Assembly: GCA_022823465.1 (NCBI GenBank)
Contig: JAJEHX010000028.1
Location: 1-64,000, forward strand
Reading direction: 5' to 3'
Length of the DNA: 64,000 nucleotides
From: Candidatus Latescibacterota bacterium
GTDB lineage: Bacteria; JAAXHH01
A program made the translations under genes and the position numbers. Positions 18,801 through 27,117 of this stretch are shown in pieces; position 1 is the first letter of the stretch, and every line of letters starts with the position of its first letter. Below the pieces are notes generated by a model. That model was not told the DNA's origin. It worked only from the letters and a program-made list of their open reading frames with translations, and searched no databases.

Positions 18801-21496
18801 GCCGTCTTGATCACGTCGATGTTGTGCTCGATGACGACGACGGTGTTGCCCTTGTCCACGAAGGCGTTCAGCACGGCGAGCAGATGGGTGATGTCTTCGA
18901 AGTGCAGGCCGGTCGTGGGTTCGTCCAGCACGTACAGGGTCCGTCCCGTGCTGCGCTTGCACAGTTCCCGTCCCAGCTTGATGCGCTGCGCCTCGCCGCC
19001 CGACAGCGTGGGCGCGGGCTGGCCGAGCTTGATGTACCCCATGCCCACGTCGTAGAGGGTCCTCAGCACCCGGGCGATGGACGGGACGTGTTCGAAGAGT
19101 TCCAGCGCTTCCTGCACGTCCAGGTCGAGGACGTCCGCGATGGAATGCCCCTTGTACTTCACCTCCAGGGTCTCCCGGTCGAACCGCTTGCCTTCGCATA
19201 CGGAGCAGGAGACCCACATGTCCGCCAGGAAGTCCATTTCCACCCGCGTGGCGCCATTGCCCTCGCAGGCTTCGCACCGGCCGCCGCGCACGTTGAAGCT
19301 GAAACGGCCCGGTTTGTAGCCGCGTATCCTGGCCTCGGGCGTCTCGGCGAAGAGGGACCGGATCGCGTCGAAGACCTTCGTGTAGGTCGCGGGATTGGAT
19401 CTCGGCGTGCGGCCGATGGGCGCCTGGTCGATGTTGATGACCTTGTCCAGGTGTCCTGCGCCCTTGAGGCCGTCATACGCGCCCGGGTCCGTGCCTGCCT
19501 TGTTCAGCGACCGGGCCAGGGCCGCGTACAGGATGTCGTTGATCAGGGAGCTCTTGCCGGAACCGGACACGCCGGTGACGCAGGTGAAGAGACCGACCGG
19601 TATGCGGACGTCCAGGTTCTTGAGGTTGTTCTGCCTGGCGCCAAGGATGGTCAGCCACTTATCGTTCACGCCGCGGCGGGAGGCCGGGACGGGGATCATC
19701 TTCTTCCCGCTCAGATACTGCCCGGTCAACGAACCGCTGGTCGCCGCCACGACGCCCGGGCTGCCTTCGGCCACGATCTCCCCGCCGTTGATGCCGGCGC
19801 CGGGACCGAAATCCACCATGTGGTCGGACGCCCACATGGTCTCTTCATCGTGCTCCACGATGATGACGGTATTGCCCTGGTCCCGCAACTGGCCCAGCGT
19901 ATCCAGCAGCCGCCGGTTGTCTCGCGGATGCAGGCCGATACTCGGCTCGTCGAGCACGTACATGACCCCGACGAGCCCACGGCCGATCTGGCTCGCGAGA
20001 CGTATACGCTGCGCCTCCCCGCCGGAGAGCGTCGGCGCCGTGCGTTCCAGTGTCAGGTAGTCGAGCCCCACGTTGAGCAGGAAGTCGAGCCGGGCGACGA
20101 TTTCCTTGAGCGCCTCGTCGCCGATCTGACGTTCGGCGTCCGTCAGCGTCAGTTTCCGGAAGAATGCGCGGACATCCGTTATCGACATCCGGCACAATGC
20201 GGCGATGGAGAGACCGCCGAGGGTGACGGAAAGCGCCTCCGGCTTGAGGCGCTCGCCTTGACAGTGGTCGCACTCCCCGATGGCCATGTATCTTTCGATC
20301 TCTGCCTTGTGCCGCGGGGACTTGAGTGTATGGTACCGTTTTTCAAGGTCGGTCACGACCCCGTTGAACCGGTCCTTGTGCGTCCATTCGCCGCCCTTCC
20401 CGTTCCGGAAGGTAAAATGGATGCGCTTGTAGCCCAGGCCGTACAGCACGACGCGACGCGCTTCCTCAGTCAGTTGCTGCCAGGGGGTGTCCAGGCTGAA
20501 CCCCGCGTGATGGGCGACTCCCTCGAAAAAGTGCCGTTTCCAGAGGTTGGTGATCGTGCCGAGGGGTTCGATAGCGCCTTCGTTTATGGATTTCGCCGGA
20601 TCGGGTATGATGAGCCGCGGCTCGATCCGCATCATGGTGCCCAGCCCGTGGCAGTTCGGACACATGCCCTGGGGATTGTTGAATGAGAACATCTGCGGAG
20701 TGGGCTCCTCGTAACTCAGATCGCACTTGTTGCAGGCGTACCGCGTGCTGAAGAGCTGGTTGGAAGTCCGGCCGTCCTCTTCCACCTGGATCATCATGGT
20801 GCCCTGACCCAGATGCAGTGCGCCTTCCACGGCTTCGACCAGCCGGGTGCGTATTTCGTCCCGCATGATTAGCCGGTCCGTCACCACTTCGATCGTATGG
20901 CGCATGTTGCGGTCGAGATCGGGATCTTCGGAGAGGTTGACGATCTCGCCGTTCACCCTGGCGCGCAGGTAGCCCTGCCGGCGCAGGTCCTCGAAGAGGT
21001 CCCGGTACTCCCCGCGCCGTCCCTGGACGACCGGCGCCAGGACGTGCAGCCTGGTTCCCGGGGGCAGCGCCAGGATGCGCGCGACGATCTGTTCGAGGGT
21101 CTGCGCTCCGATCTCGTCTCCGCATTTCATACAGTGGGGCGTTCCCACCCGGGCGTAGAGCACGCGCAGGAAGTCGTAGATCTCGGTAATCGTTCCGACC
21201 GTGGACCTCGGGTTCAACCCCGAAGCCTTCTGTTCGATGGAAATAGCCGGTGCCAGCCCGGTGATCCGGTCTACGTCGGGTTTCTGCATCTGGCCGAGGA
21301 ACTGCCTCGCGTAGGCGGAGAGGGATTCGACGTAGCGCCGCTGGCCCTCCGCGTAGAGGGTATCGAAGGCCAGCGAGGATTTGCCGGAACCGGATACCCC
21401 GGTGAAGCAGATCAACGCGTCTTTCGGCAGGTCGAGGCTGACGTTCTTCAGGTTGTGAACGCGGGCCCCTTTGATCTGGATGGTCGTTCTGGCCAT
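15800..21496 (-). CDS. uvrA: Tandem-fused double-length UvrA excinuclease subunit
   Basis: A 1898-residue chain, twice the usual UvrA length of about 940. Copy 1 spans about 1-945, a Pro/Ala-rich linker about 946-968, and copy 2 about 969-1898. Each copy has two ABC ATPase modules; the Walker A lysines are K39, K648, K999 and K1602, each followed by an L-S-G-G-E-A-Q-R signature. Both copies keep the zinc-module cysteines (for example C-E-A-C-E-G and C-E-A-C-Q-G). UvrA scans DNA for damage as a dimer and loads UvrB. The covalent pair could form the dimer within one chain. Copy 2 differs most in the segment before C-S-A-C-D-G-G. No uvrB, uvrC or LexA box is seen nearby. One continuous frame, so no frameshift is needed. 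Confidence 0.95.
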   Translation of the reverse strand: MARTTIQIKGARVHNLKNVSLDLPKDALICFTGVSGSGKSSLAFDTLYAEGQRRYVESLSAYARQFLGQMQKPDVDRITGLAPAISIEQKASGLNPRSTVGTITEIYDFLRVLYARVGTPHCMKCGDEIGAQTLEQIVARILALPPGTRLHVLAPVVQGRRGEYRDLFEDLRRQGYLRARVNGEIVNLSEDPDLDRNMRHTIEVVTDRLIMRDEIRTRLVEAVEGALHLGQGTMMIQVEEDGRTSNQLFSTRYACNKCDLSYEEPTPQMFSFNNPQGMCPNCHGLGTMMRIEPRLIIPDPAKSINEGAIEPLGTITNLWKRHFFEGVAHHAGFSLDTPWQQLTEEARRVVLYGLGYKRIHFTFRNGKGGEWTHKDRFNGVVTDLEKRYHTLKSPRHKAEIERYMAIGECDHCQGERLKPEALSVTLGGLSIAALCRMSITDVRAFFRKLTLTDAERQIGDEALKEIVARLDFLLNVGLDYLTLERTAPTLSGGEAQRIRLASQIGRGLVGVMYVLDEPSIGLHPRDNRRLLDTLGQLRDQGNTVIIVEHDEETMWASDHMVDFGPGAGINGGEIVAEGSPGVVAATSGSLTGQYLSGKKMIPVPASRRGVNDKWLTILGARQNNLKNLDVRIPVGLFTCVTGVSGSGKSSLINDILYAALARSLNKAGTDPGAYDGLKGAGHLDKVINIDQAPIGRTPRSNPATYTKVFDAIRSLFAETPEARIRGYKPGRFSFNVRGGRCEACEGNGATRVEMDFLADMWVSCSVCEGKRFDRETLEVKYKGHSIADVLDLDVQEALELFEHVPSIARVLRTLYDVGMGYIKLGQPAPTLSGGEAQRIKLGRELCKRSTGRTLYVLDEPTTGLHFEDITHLLAVLNAFVDKGNTVVVIEHNIDVIKTADWIIDLGPEGGEAGGRVIAEGAPETVAGVAGSSTGQILGKALSPRTPQAPPKPPEKAASEDGHIREITVRGAREHNLNDLSVAIPRDRMTVFTGVSGSGKTSLALDTVYAEGQRRYVESLSAYARQFLQQMQKPKVDHIVGLSPAISIEQKAPGRNPRSTVGTITEIYEYLRALYALVGVPHCPACRVPIGAQTPSQIVDRIMKLPEQTRATLHAPLEPDGAEGYDALLDRARRNGFIRVRIDGVLHRLEEDIQIDRRRRHELCVVVDRIVMRGDVRQRLADSVETALELSGGLMIAEVQEPDAGGARDIRFSRYYSCPACGVSYEELSLQSFSFNHRSGMCPECEGLGTQPGIDLDLLIPDRSKTIREAAQAIWGEGAVGERSMLGLLEQVASAKGFTLNTPVDELSPEQLQVFLYGNDQWIDDHRVPGLSFQFRGIFPTVELVARYANRFPELARLLQPTPCSACDGGRLRPESLSVLVDGVSIAGLCAMSINRATAFIDGLELSESQRDVVGEVMMEIRNRMRFLLDVGLEYLTLDRRAPTLSGGEAQRIRLASQIGSGLTGVLYVLDEPTIGLHPRDNLRLIEALENLRDLGNTLIMVEHDRDTLEHADNLVDFGPGAGTYGGRIVGEGSPDALREHPASLTGRYLGNQLRIEVPRDRRKPGRNKLRIMGARQNNLKNIDVTLPLGLFICVTGVSGSGKSSLVNDILYPVLASTLHRAQVNPGPHDEIKGLRFVDKVINIDQTPIGHSPRSDPSTYVGLFAPIRSLFSQTVEARMRGYEPRRFSFNVPAGRCEACQGLGVRKIEMHFLADVWMTCEVCDGKRYMKETLEVTYKGKTIADTLEMTVAEALEHFENVPRIRRTLQTLYDVGLDYIKLGQSAITLSGGEAQRVKLAKELSRPGTGKTIYLLDEPTTGLHFDDIRKLLDVLNRLVDKGNTVLVIEHNLDIIKTADWIVDLGPEGGDQGGHVVAAGTPEEIAGSLSHTGRILARELVPVD

Positions 21497-21844
21497 GGGA
21501 AGACGACTGGATTTCGCGGGTCGGCGGATCAGGTTGTCGCGGGTCAGCGGATCGGTCTGTCGTGCGTCGGTACAGCAACCGAAAGATGCTATACGCGTGT
21601 TTAGAAATCAAGGTATTTTCACGATAGCCGGGGAATCCTGGAAAAGACGCTTGTAATACGTGGCGGCGGGAGTTAACCTGAGGCGGTCGGCGCTGGATTT
21701 CGGCCATGCGACCATCAATGCGGCAACGGCCGCCGGCGGGTACGAAAACCGCCGGGTACGGCACGTGGCAGATCCGCGGCGGTCCCGGCGGCCCCGCTTC
21801 TGCACGCGGCGCCCGGGCGGCGCACAGGCGGCTGGACAATCATA
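21497..21844. other. 348-bp divergent spacer between uvrA and a methyltransferase gene
   Basis: This gap must hold the uvrA promoter (minus) and possibly one for the methyltransferase gene (plus). I found no clear TTGACA/TATAAT pair, no SOS-box-like dyad and no credible small gene. The right half is rich in CGGC repeats (GGCGGTCCCGGCGGCCCC near 21777-21795), similar in composition to the 9-bp minisatellites elsewhere. Confidence 0.5.
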
Positions 21845-22570
21845 ATGACAAATCCCTGGTACATCGACTACTTCGGCGAAGACTACTACCATTTCGACCA
21901 CCACGAGGATACGGACCTGGAGGTGGATGGCCTCGCGCGCCTGATCGGACCTCCGGACGGGAGCGGGATACTGGACCTCGGTTGCGGCTACGGGCGGGTC
22001 AGCACGCCGCTGAGAAAACGTGGATACCGGGTCGTTGGGTACGATCTGTCCCCGCCGTTGCTGAAGCATGCCCGTGAACAGGAACCCGGGGGAACCTGGG
22101 TCCGGGGCGATATGCGCGAGCTGCCTTTTTCCGGGAGATTCGACTGGGTTGTCAGCCTGTTCAATACCATGGGGTATTTCGAGGAGGAAGACGAGAATTT
22201 CCAGGTCCTGAGATCTGTCTCGGAAGCGCTGCGCCCCGGCGGCCGATTCGTGGGTCAACTGGTCAACCGGGATTACCTGATCCGGCGGTTCGCCGCCCGG
22301 GAAGTCCATCGCCAGGACGACCGTATCGTACTCGAAGAGCGCGACTTCGATCCGGTCGCAAACCGGGTTCATACCAGGACGACCGTATTCAAAGGCGCCG
22401 AAAAGAGGGAATACACTTCTTCCATCAGAGTCTACACGGTGACCGAACTGGACCTGCTTCTGGCCGCCGCGGGCATGACGATCAGGGAGGTATACGGCGG
22501 ACTCGATTTCAGGCCATATGACTGGGATACGAACCAGTTGGTCGTCGTCGCCGAAAGGACCGAACAGTAG
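21845..22570 (+). CDS. SAM-dependent class I methyltransferase
   Basis: A 241-residue methyltransferase. Motif I is I-L-D-L-G-C-G-Y-G-R-V near residue 43, then V-G-Y-D-L-S, a G-D-M-R-E-L-P-F motif II and L-R-P-G-G-R-F-V. The C-terminal half has the T-T-V-F-K / Y-T-x-T-E-L-x-x-L-L-x-x-A-G-M pattern of the YdaC/cyclopropane-like small-molecule branch. The start lacks a good Shine-Dalgarno. It is followed by a promoter for the next gene, so it is probably expressed separately. Substrate unknown. Confidence 0.85.
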   Translation: MTNPWYIDYFGEDYYHFDHHEDTDLEVDGLARLIGPPDGSGILDLGCGYGRVSTPLRKRGYRVVGYDLSPPLLKHAREQEPGGTWVRGDMRELPFSGRFDWVVSLFNTMGYFEEEDENFQVLRSVSEALRPGGRFVGQLVNRDYLIRRFAAREVHRQDDRIVLEERDFDPVANRVHTRTTVFKGAEKREYTSSIRVYTVTELDLLLAAAGMTIREVYGGLDFRPYDWDTNQLVVVAERTEQ

Positions 22571-22602
22571 CGCATCCGGGCCGGGTCCGGCCCCCAATGT
22601 GC

Positions 22603-22631
22603 TTGACAAGAAACCGGTGCGGTCGTAGGAT
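22603..22631 (+). promoter_or_regulatory. Sigma70-like promoter of the Gfo/Idh-lipoprotein-DUF971 unit
   Basis: TTGACA (22603-22608), a 17-nt spacer and TAGGAT (22626-22631), about 50 nt upstream of the oxidoreductase ATG at 22683. The -35 is perfect and the -10 keeps the key T-A-x-x-x-T positions. Confidence 0.65.
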
Positions 22632-22682
22632 TCAATGGCGATTCACTGTGTCTGAGTACAGTTAGAACGCAAGGAAACATAC

Positions 22683-23723
22683 ATGGCATCCGACCTTTTG
22701 CGCGTGGGTGTTATCGGCCTGGGTTTCGGCCAATATCACGTCCGTGGTTACCAGGCCTGTCCCGACGTCGTCGTCAAGACCATCTGCAGCCGGACCACGG
22801 AGACCGCTCAGCGCGTGGCCAAAGACTACGGGATTGCCGAAACCCATACGGATTACCGCGAGGTGCTGGATCGCGAGGACATCGATGCGGTCAGTATCTG
22901 CACGCCCGTGCATCTGCACAAACAAATGGTCCTCGAGGCTTTGGAAGCCGGGAAACACGTCCTGTGCGAGAAGCCGCTGGGACTAAACACTGAAGAAGCC
23001 GGAGACATGCTCGAATGCGCCCGTCGGAGCGGCATGGTGCACATGACTAATTTCGGCTGGCGGTTCAACGGCCCGGCCTTTCGCATGAAATCCCTGCTCG
23101 ACGAGGGATACATCGGCAGGATCTACCATCTGAACGCACGCTACATGATGGGGTACAGGGCGAGTCCCCGGAAAGAACACAGCTGGCGGGAGCGACGCAT
23201 GGAGGCGGGCCTCGGCGCCATGGGCGACCTCGGCGTGCACCTGATCGACATGACGCGGTGGTGGGTCGGAGAATTCGAGCGGGTCTGTTCGCTGATGCAC
23301 ACGCTTATCCCGGAACGCCCCGCGCCCGATTCTTCCGCCATGCGGGAATCCGAGCTTGAAGACGCCTGCGCCGTTGTTTCCCAGATGCAGGACGGGATCC
23401 AGGCCGTGTTCCACGTGAGCCGCTGCGCGCTGTGCACGGACTATATTCATATCGACATCCACGGCAGTAACGGCGCCCTGCAGTTCCAGTTCGTCCGCGA
23501 CACCATGCAGGCCAGTCTGAAGGGTGGACAGGGCCTGCGGGGCAACCTTCAGCCGCTGCCCGTGCCCGCCCGGCAGGGTGCGTTGTCACCGCAGCGACAC
23601 TTCGTCGACGCGATCCGGTCCGGCGGGGAAGCCAATCCGAGTTTCCACGAAGGATTCAGCGTGCAGAAGGTTGCCGACGCCATAACGGCATCGGAGGAGA
23701 AACAGGCATGGGTTACGCTCTAA
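22683..23723 (+). CDS. Gfo/Idh/MocA family oxidoreductase
   Basis: A 346-residue NAD(P)-dependent oxidoreductase. The N-terminal Rossmann motif is G-V-I-G-L-G-F-G (about 9-16), the E-K-P-L-G motif that carries the catalytic lysine follows near 98-102, and G-D-L-G-V-H-L-I-D lies in the C-terminal substrate domain. Family members oxidise or reduce sugars, inositols or their derivatives. AAGGAAACATAC precedes the ATG. The stop TAA shares a base with the start of the lipoprotein gene (TAATG), giving translational coupling. Two paralogues lie at 25139 and 48367. The exact sugar is unknown. Confidence 0.9.
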   Translation: MASDLLRVGVIGLGFGQYHVRGYQACPDVVVKTICSRTTETAQRVAKDYGIAETHTDYREVLDREDIDAVSICTPVHLHKQMVLEALEAGKHVLCEKPLGLNTEEAGDMLECARRSGMVHMTNFGWRFNGPAFRMKSLLDEGYIGRIYHLNARYMMGYRASPRKEHSWRERRMEAGLGAMGDLGVHLIDMTRWWVGEFERVCSLMHTLIPERPAPDSSAMRESELEDACAVVSQMQDGIQAVFHVSRCALCTDYIHIDIHGSNGALQFQFVRDTMQASLKGGQGLRGNLQPLPVPARQGALSPQRHFVDAIRSGGEANPSFHEGFSVQKVADAITASEEKQAWVTL

Positions 23724-24685
23724 TGACATCACGGCGGGTTGTGGCGCGGTATGTAGCTTTGCTGCTGATTCCCTTTTTCCTCTCATGGACCCCCGGCTGC
23801 GCGGGATCTGACACTGATCCTGACCCGGGTACCGTGGACACCGGCCCGGAGCAGGCCCGGGTCATTGCGGAGGAAGTGATGGAAGCCCTGGGCGGCTGGG
23901 AAAGCTGGCATGCCACCAGGTATATACGGTTTTCGTTCTTCGGGTTTCGCACGCACTACTGGGACAAAGGCACGGGTCGATACCGTGTATCCTGGACCGA
24001 CCGGGAAAGCGGACAATCCCACGTCGTCCTGATGAACCTGAATACGGGAGAGGGGATGGCGTACACGGACGGGACGGAGATTACGGACGCCGAGGCGCGG
24101 AACCGGTCCCTGGAACGGGCCCGGGGTGCGTGGATAAACGACACGTACTGGCTGCTGATGCCCTATAAACTGCAGGACCCGGGCGTTGACTTGGACTACG
24201 CGGGCGAGGAAGTCGTCGACGGCGTCGTCTACGACAAGCTGCATCTCAGTTTCAATGACGTGGGAAACACGCCTGGCGATGAATACTGGGCCTATATCAA
24301 CCGGGAAACCCGCCTGATGGACAAATGGGTCTATCTGCTGCAACTGCGGGAAGGACAGGATGAGCGAAGCCGGGGAGAGTGGAAGTGGAACGACTGGCGC
24401 AGGCACGGCGACATCCTGCTTTCCGCGGAACGGGAACGGATGGACGGCCAGAAGCGTTCCCACGAGGACGTGGCGGTCTTCGAACACGTGGACGACATCG
24501 TGTTTTCATCGCCGGAACCGGTCTCACCCGAAATGATGTGGGAACGGTCCGGTTCGAACGGTCCGGGCGATATAGACGGTCCGGGCGCATCCGAGGTCTC
24601 CAGTGCCTCAGGCGATGCCGCCGCCTCAGGCGATGCCGCCGCCTCCCGTCCCGCCGACACCCAGCCCGCCGAAGGGCCGGAGTGA
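23723..24685 (+). CDS. Predicted lipoprotein of unknown function
   Basis: A 320-residue protein with a lipoprotein signal: basic start, a hydrophobic run V-A-L-L-L-I-P-F-F-L, then W-T-P-G-C, with Cys as the lipidation site near residue 26. ATG 23723 is chosen because TAATG overlap with the preceding stop gives a normal-length signal; an earlier ATG at 23708 adds five residues. The mature region is rich in W, Y and beta-type alternation (H-Y-W-D-K-G-T-G-R-Y), similar in feel to LolA-like lipid-binding folds, but I do not recognise the family. The C-terminal 45 residues are low complexity, including an exact 18-bp duplication (24605-24622 and 24623-24640) and GACGGTCCG-type units. Confidence 0.75.
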   Translation: MTSRRVVARYVALLLIPFFLSWTPGCAGSDTDPDPGTVDTGPEQARVIAEEVMEALGGWESWHATRYIRFSFFGFRTHYWDKGTGRYRVSWTDRESGQSHVVLMNLNTGEGMAYTDGTEITDAEARNRSLERARGAWINDTYWLLMPYKLQDPGVDLDYAGEEVVDGVVYDKLHLSFNDVGNTPGDEYWAYINRETRLMDKWVYLLQLREGQDERSRGEWKWNDWRRHGDILLSAERERMDGQKRSHEDVAVFEHVDDIVFSSPEPVSPEMMWERSGSNGPGDIDGPGASEVSSASGDAAASGDAAASRPADTQPAEGPE

Positions 24686-24695
24686 TGGAGCCGTC

Positions 24696-25040
24696 ATGTC
24701 CACCGTCCCTCCCGCGCCCGAACACCTGGCCCTGGACCACCCGGAAAAGGGCGAGCTGACCGTCTTCTGGAATGATGGCAGCGCGAGAAAGTACGCCCTT
24801 GCCGAACTGCGAAAAGCCTGCCCCTGCGCCACCTGCCGCGATCTCCGCGATCAGCTGTCCTCCACCGGCGGGTTGACCCTGCTCGCCAACGAATCCCTGG
24901 ATCCGAGCGTGGAGGTGATCGACATGAGTACCGTCGGCCGGTACGCCCTCCAGTTCACCTGGAAAGACGGCCACAATACCGGTATATACACTTACGAGTA
25001 TCTATACGACGCGGGCCGGGATCTTGATCCGCCGGGTTAG
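24696..25040 (+). CDS. DUF971 family protein
   Basis: A 114-residue protein matching DUF971, the small domain also found at the N-terminus of gamma-butyrobetaine hydroxylase-like enzymes and beside Mrp/ApbC-type proteins. Visible are W-N-D-G-S-x-R-K-Y-A-L-A-E-L-R, the cysteine motif C-P-C-A-T-C and the closing H-N-T-G-I-Y-T-Y-E-Y-L. The cysteines could bind metal or an Fe-S cluster, which is unproven. The ATG at 24696 has GGAG 5 nt upstream and lies 10 nt after the lipoprotein stop, so it belongs to the same transcript. Its role here is not known. Confidence 0.85.
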   Translation: MSTVPPAPEHLALDHPEKGELTVFWNDGSARKYALAELRKACPCATCRDLRDQLSSTGGLTLLANESLDPSVEVIDMSTVGRYALQFTWKDGHNTGIYTYEYLYDAGRDLDPPG

Positions 25041-25138
25041 CGCAATGCGAAGAGAGGCAGGGCTGTAGCTGCGATGAACGTGGTAGGACGACGCATCAAT
25101 GAAGCCCCTGTCGTCTCCAGTATGGAAGGATGTATGGC

Positions 25139-26254
25139 ATGAAGGTCAAGGTAGGGTTCCTGGGGGTTACCCATCCCCATTCCGCTCCCCATTTGCGTAC
25201 GCTCGAGTTACTGGATGAAGTCGCTGCCGTAGTCCCTTGGGACGAGGACGAAAGCGCGGTGGAACGATTGAGAAGCGACACGCATCCCAAGCTGGAGAGG
25301 ACAGGGGCTTCATTCGAAGAGATCATGGAGCGGGAGGACGTTCCGATCGTCGTATCGCTGGCGACAAACGACCGGAATCCCGACTGGGTGATCCGGGCTG
25401 CGAAGGCGGGCAAGCACGTCCTGACCGAGAAACCGGTGGCAGCGAGCAGCGGGGACATGGCGCCCTTGCTCGACGCGGTCCGCGGCGCGGGCGTCCACCT
25501 GGGCGTCTACTACACCTGGCGGTCCAACCCTATCGTCAACGATCTTCGGGAACTGATCGAAGCGGGGGTGATCGGAAAACTACTCTCGGTCGAAGGCCGG
25601 ATGATCACATCCCAGGTCCGTTTTCGCGACCCCACGCACTGGTTGTTCAATAAGCGTATATCAGGCGGCGGCATCCTGAGCTGGCTGGCCTGTCACTGGA
25701 TAGACGCGATCCGCTATATTACGAGGGACGAGGTAGCAGCTGTCTCCGCCATGGTCGGCACGTTGAACGAACAGCCCATCGACGTGGAAGACACGGCGGG
25801 TATGGTCATGCGCCTGGGAAGCGGCGCGATCGCCACCCTGCATGCCGGCTACCTTCTGCCCATCAGTCCGGCCGGGTACCTGTCGGGAAGCTACGACACC
25901 TACCTGAGTTTCCGTGGGCTGGAAGGAAACATTACCTGGTATCCCACGGAAGAGGATCGACCCGTAGTCGTCGAGAGCACCTCGAAAATATGGCGTTCGA
26001 CGCCCCGCCGCGAGTTGAAGTACGTCGTGGCGGAAACCGAAGCCTACGGCGGTCAGTACGGCCAGGATTTCGTCGGACGGTTCATCGCTTCGGCCATGCG
26101 GGGGGATCCCCCGGCCGGCTTGGCCAGCCCGGCCGGCCCGTCCGGCCCGGCCAGTGACGGGGAAAACGCCCTGCGCGTATTGCGCATCATAGAAGCCGCC
26201 TACCAGTCCAGCGAAACGGGTCGCATGGTTTCCCTGGACCTGGATCGAACTTAG
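25139..26254 (+). CDS. Gfo/Idh/MocA family oxidoreductase
   Basis: A 371-residue oxidoreductase. It begins K-V-K-V-G-F-L-G-V-T-H-P-H, a Rossmann start with H-P-H replacing the usual G-x-G end, has the lysine motif T-E-K-P-V-A near 100 and I-L-S-W-L-A-C-H-W-I-D in the C-terminal domain. GGAAGGA (25124-25130) supports ATG 25139 rather than the ATG 9 nt earlier. Residues about 325-339 (P-A-G-L-A-S-P-A-G-P-S-G-P-A) are a low-complexity insert coded by five 9-bp units just before the final helix. It is followed after 22 nt by an SDR. Substrate unknown. Confidence 0.88.
   Translation: MKVKVGFLGVTHPHSAPHLRTLELLDEVAAVVPWDEDESAVERLRSDTHPKLERTGASFEEIMEREDVPIVVSLATNDRNPDWVIRAAKAGKHVLTEKPVAASSGDMAPLLDAVRGAGVHLGVYYTWRSNPIVNDLRELIEAGVIGKLLSVEGRMITSQVRFRDPTHWLFNKRISGGGILSWLACHWIDAIRYITRDEVAAVSAMVGTLNEQPIDVEDTAGMVMRLGSGAIATLHAGYLLPISPAGYLSGSYDTYLSFRGLEGNITWYPTEEDRPVVVESTSKIWRSTPRRELKYVVAETEAYGGQYGQDFVGRFIASAMRGDPPAGLASPAGPSGPASDGENALRVLRIIEAAYQSSETGRMVSLDLDRT
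26113..26157. repeat. 9-bp minisatellite inside the Gfo/Idh/MocA gene
   Basis: Five in-frame units: GGCCGGCTT, GGCCAGCCC, GGCCGGCCC, GTCCGGCCC, GGCCAGTGA. They code a Gly/Ala/Pro/Ser linker absent from a typical family member at this place. Confidence 0.85.
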
Positions 26255-26276
26255 CATAGCAGGAGGTTAATCGCTC

Positions 26277-27104
26277 ATGGCCTCGATGAGCGGCAACGTA
26301 GTGGTGGTTACCGGTGCATCGACCGGTATCGGCCAGGCCACGGCCGAGGCTTTCGCCCGCGAGGGCGCCACGGTCGTCCTGGCGGCCCGTTCCGAGGGAA
26401 GGCTGGTCCGGATCGCCGCGGATATCGAGCAGGCGGGCGGTCGCGCGGTCCCCATGGCCGTGGACGTGACGGACCGGTCCGCCGTGTTCGAGAAGATGAA
26501 GGAAGTCGCGGAATCCCAGGGAAGGATCGACGTGCTGGTGAACAACGCGGGTATCGGTCTGCTCAGCCCGGTGGAGAACATGGATCCAGAGGAGCTGAAA
26601 CGGGTCTTCGAGGTGAATTTCTTCGGCCTGATCTGGTGCACGCAGGCAGTGTTGCCCTGTATGATCAGGCAGAAGGGCGGCAGGATCGTCAACGTCTCAT
26701 CCGTCGCGGGAAAGCGAGCCTTGCCCCACATATCGGCCTACTGTGCCAGCAAGTTCGCATTGCAGGCCTTCTCGGACAGCCTCCGAATGGAAGCGGCGGA
26801 ACACGGCATCACCGTATCCGTCATTTGCCCGCCCCGGGTAGACACGACGTTCCACGATACGCCCTTGATGCGACAGAAGGGGCAACGGATGAACGCCCCC
26901 TCTCTTTCCGCCGATACCGTGGCAACTGCAATCGTCCGTGCCACGCGAAAGGGCAGCCGGGAAGTAGTGGTTTCTTTCTACGGCAAGTTCTTCGTCTTCT
27001 TCCACTGGCTGTCGCCCCGCCTGCTGGACTGGATCATGAAGCGCCTGTGGACGCGGCTGGCCATGAAGAAAACCGACAGGCCGGCCTCAGAAGACCGGCC
27101 CTGA
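26277..27104 (+). CDS. Short-chain dehydrogenase/reductase
   Basis: A 275-residue classical SDR: T-G-A-S-T-G-I-G cofactor motif (about 12-19), N-N-A-G near 88, the catalytic Ser in V-S-S-V-A-G, and Y-C-A-S-K. The C-terminus is longer than usual, with a hydrophobic F-F-V-F-F-H-W-L-S stretch and basic tail (about 238-270), which suggests membrane association as in DHRS7-like SDRs. AGGAGG (26261-26266) sits 10 nt upstream. It is probably co-transcribed with the oxidoreductase before it. Substrate unknown. Confidence 0.9.
   Translation: MASMSGNVVVVTGASTGIGQATAEAFAREGATVVLAARSEGRLVRIAADIEQAGGRAVPMAVDVTDRSAVFEKMKEVAESQGRIDVLVNNAGIGLLSPVENMDPEELKRVFEVNFFGLIWCTQAVLPCMIRQKGGRIVNVSSVAGKRALPHISAYCASKFALQAFSDSLRMEAAEHGITVSVICPPRVDTTFHDTPLMRQKGQRMNAPSLSADTVATAIVRATRKGSREVVVSFYGKFFVFFHWLSPRLLDWIMKRLWTRLAMKKTDRPASEDRP
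27079..27100 (-). terminator. Hairpin terminator for the class V aminotransferase gene
   Basis: GGCCGG (27079-27084) pairs with CCGGCC (27095-27100). Read on the minus strand it is followed by TGTCGGTTTTCTTC, a T-rich run, 18 nt beyond the aminotransferase stop. It lies within the 3' end of the convergent SDR gene. Confidence 0.5.
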
Positions 27105-27117
27105 AGTATCCCCGATC

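Noticed and set aside
16235-20686. A 1483-codon open frame on the plus strand
   Set aside because: It is fully antisense to uvrA, whose ATPase motifs are unmistakable; its His/Arg/Gly-rich product is the mirror of high-GC codon use.
21660-21845. A 61-codon frame before the methyltransferase gene
   Set aside because: It has an Arg/Gly/Ala composition typical of non-coding GC-rich DNA, no ribosome site and no family resemblance.
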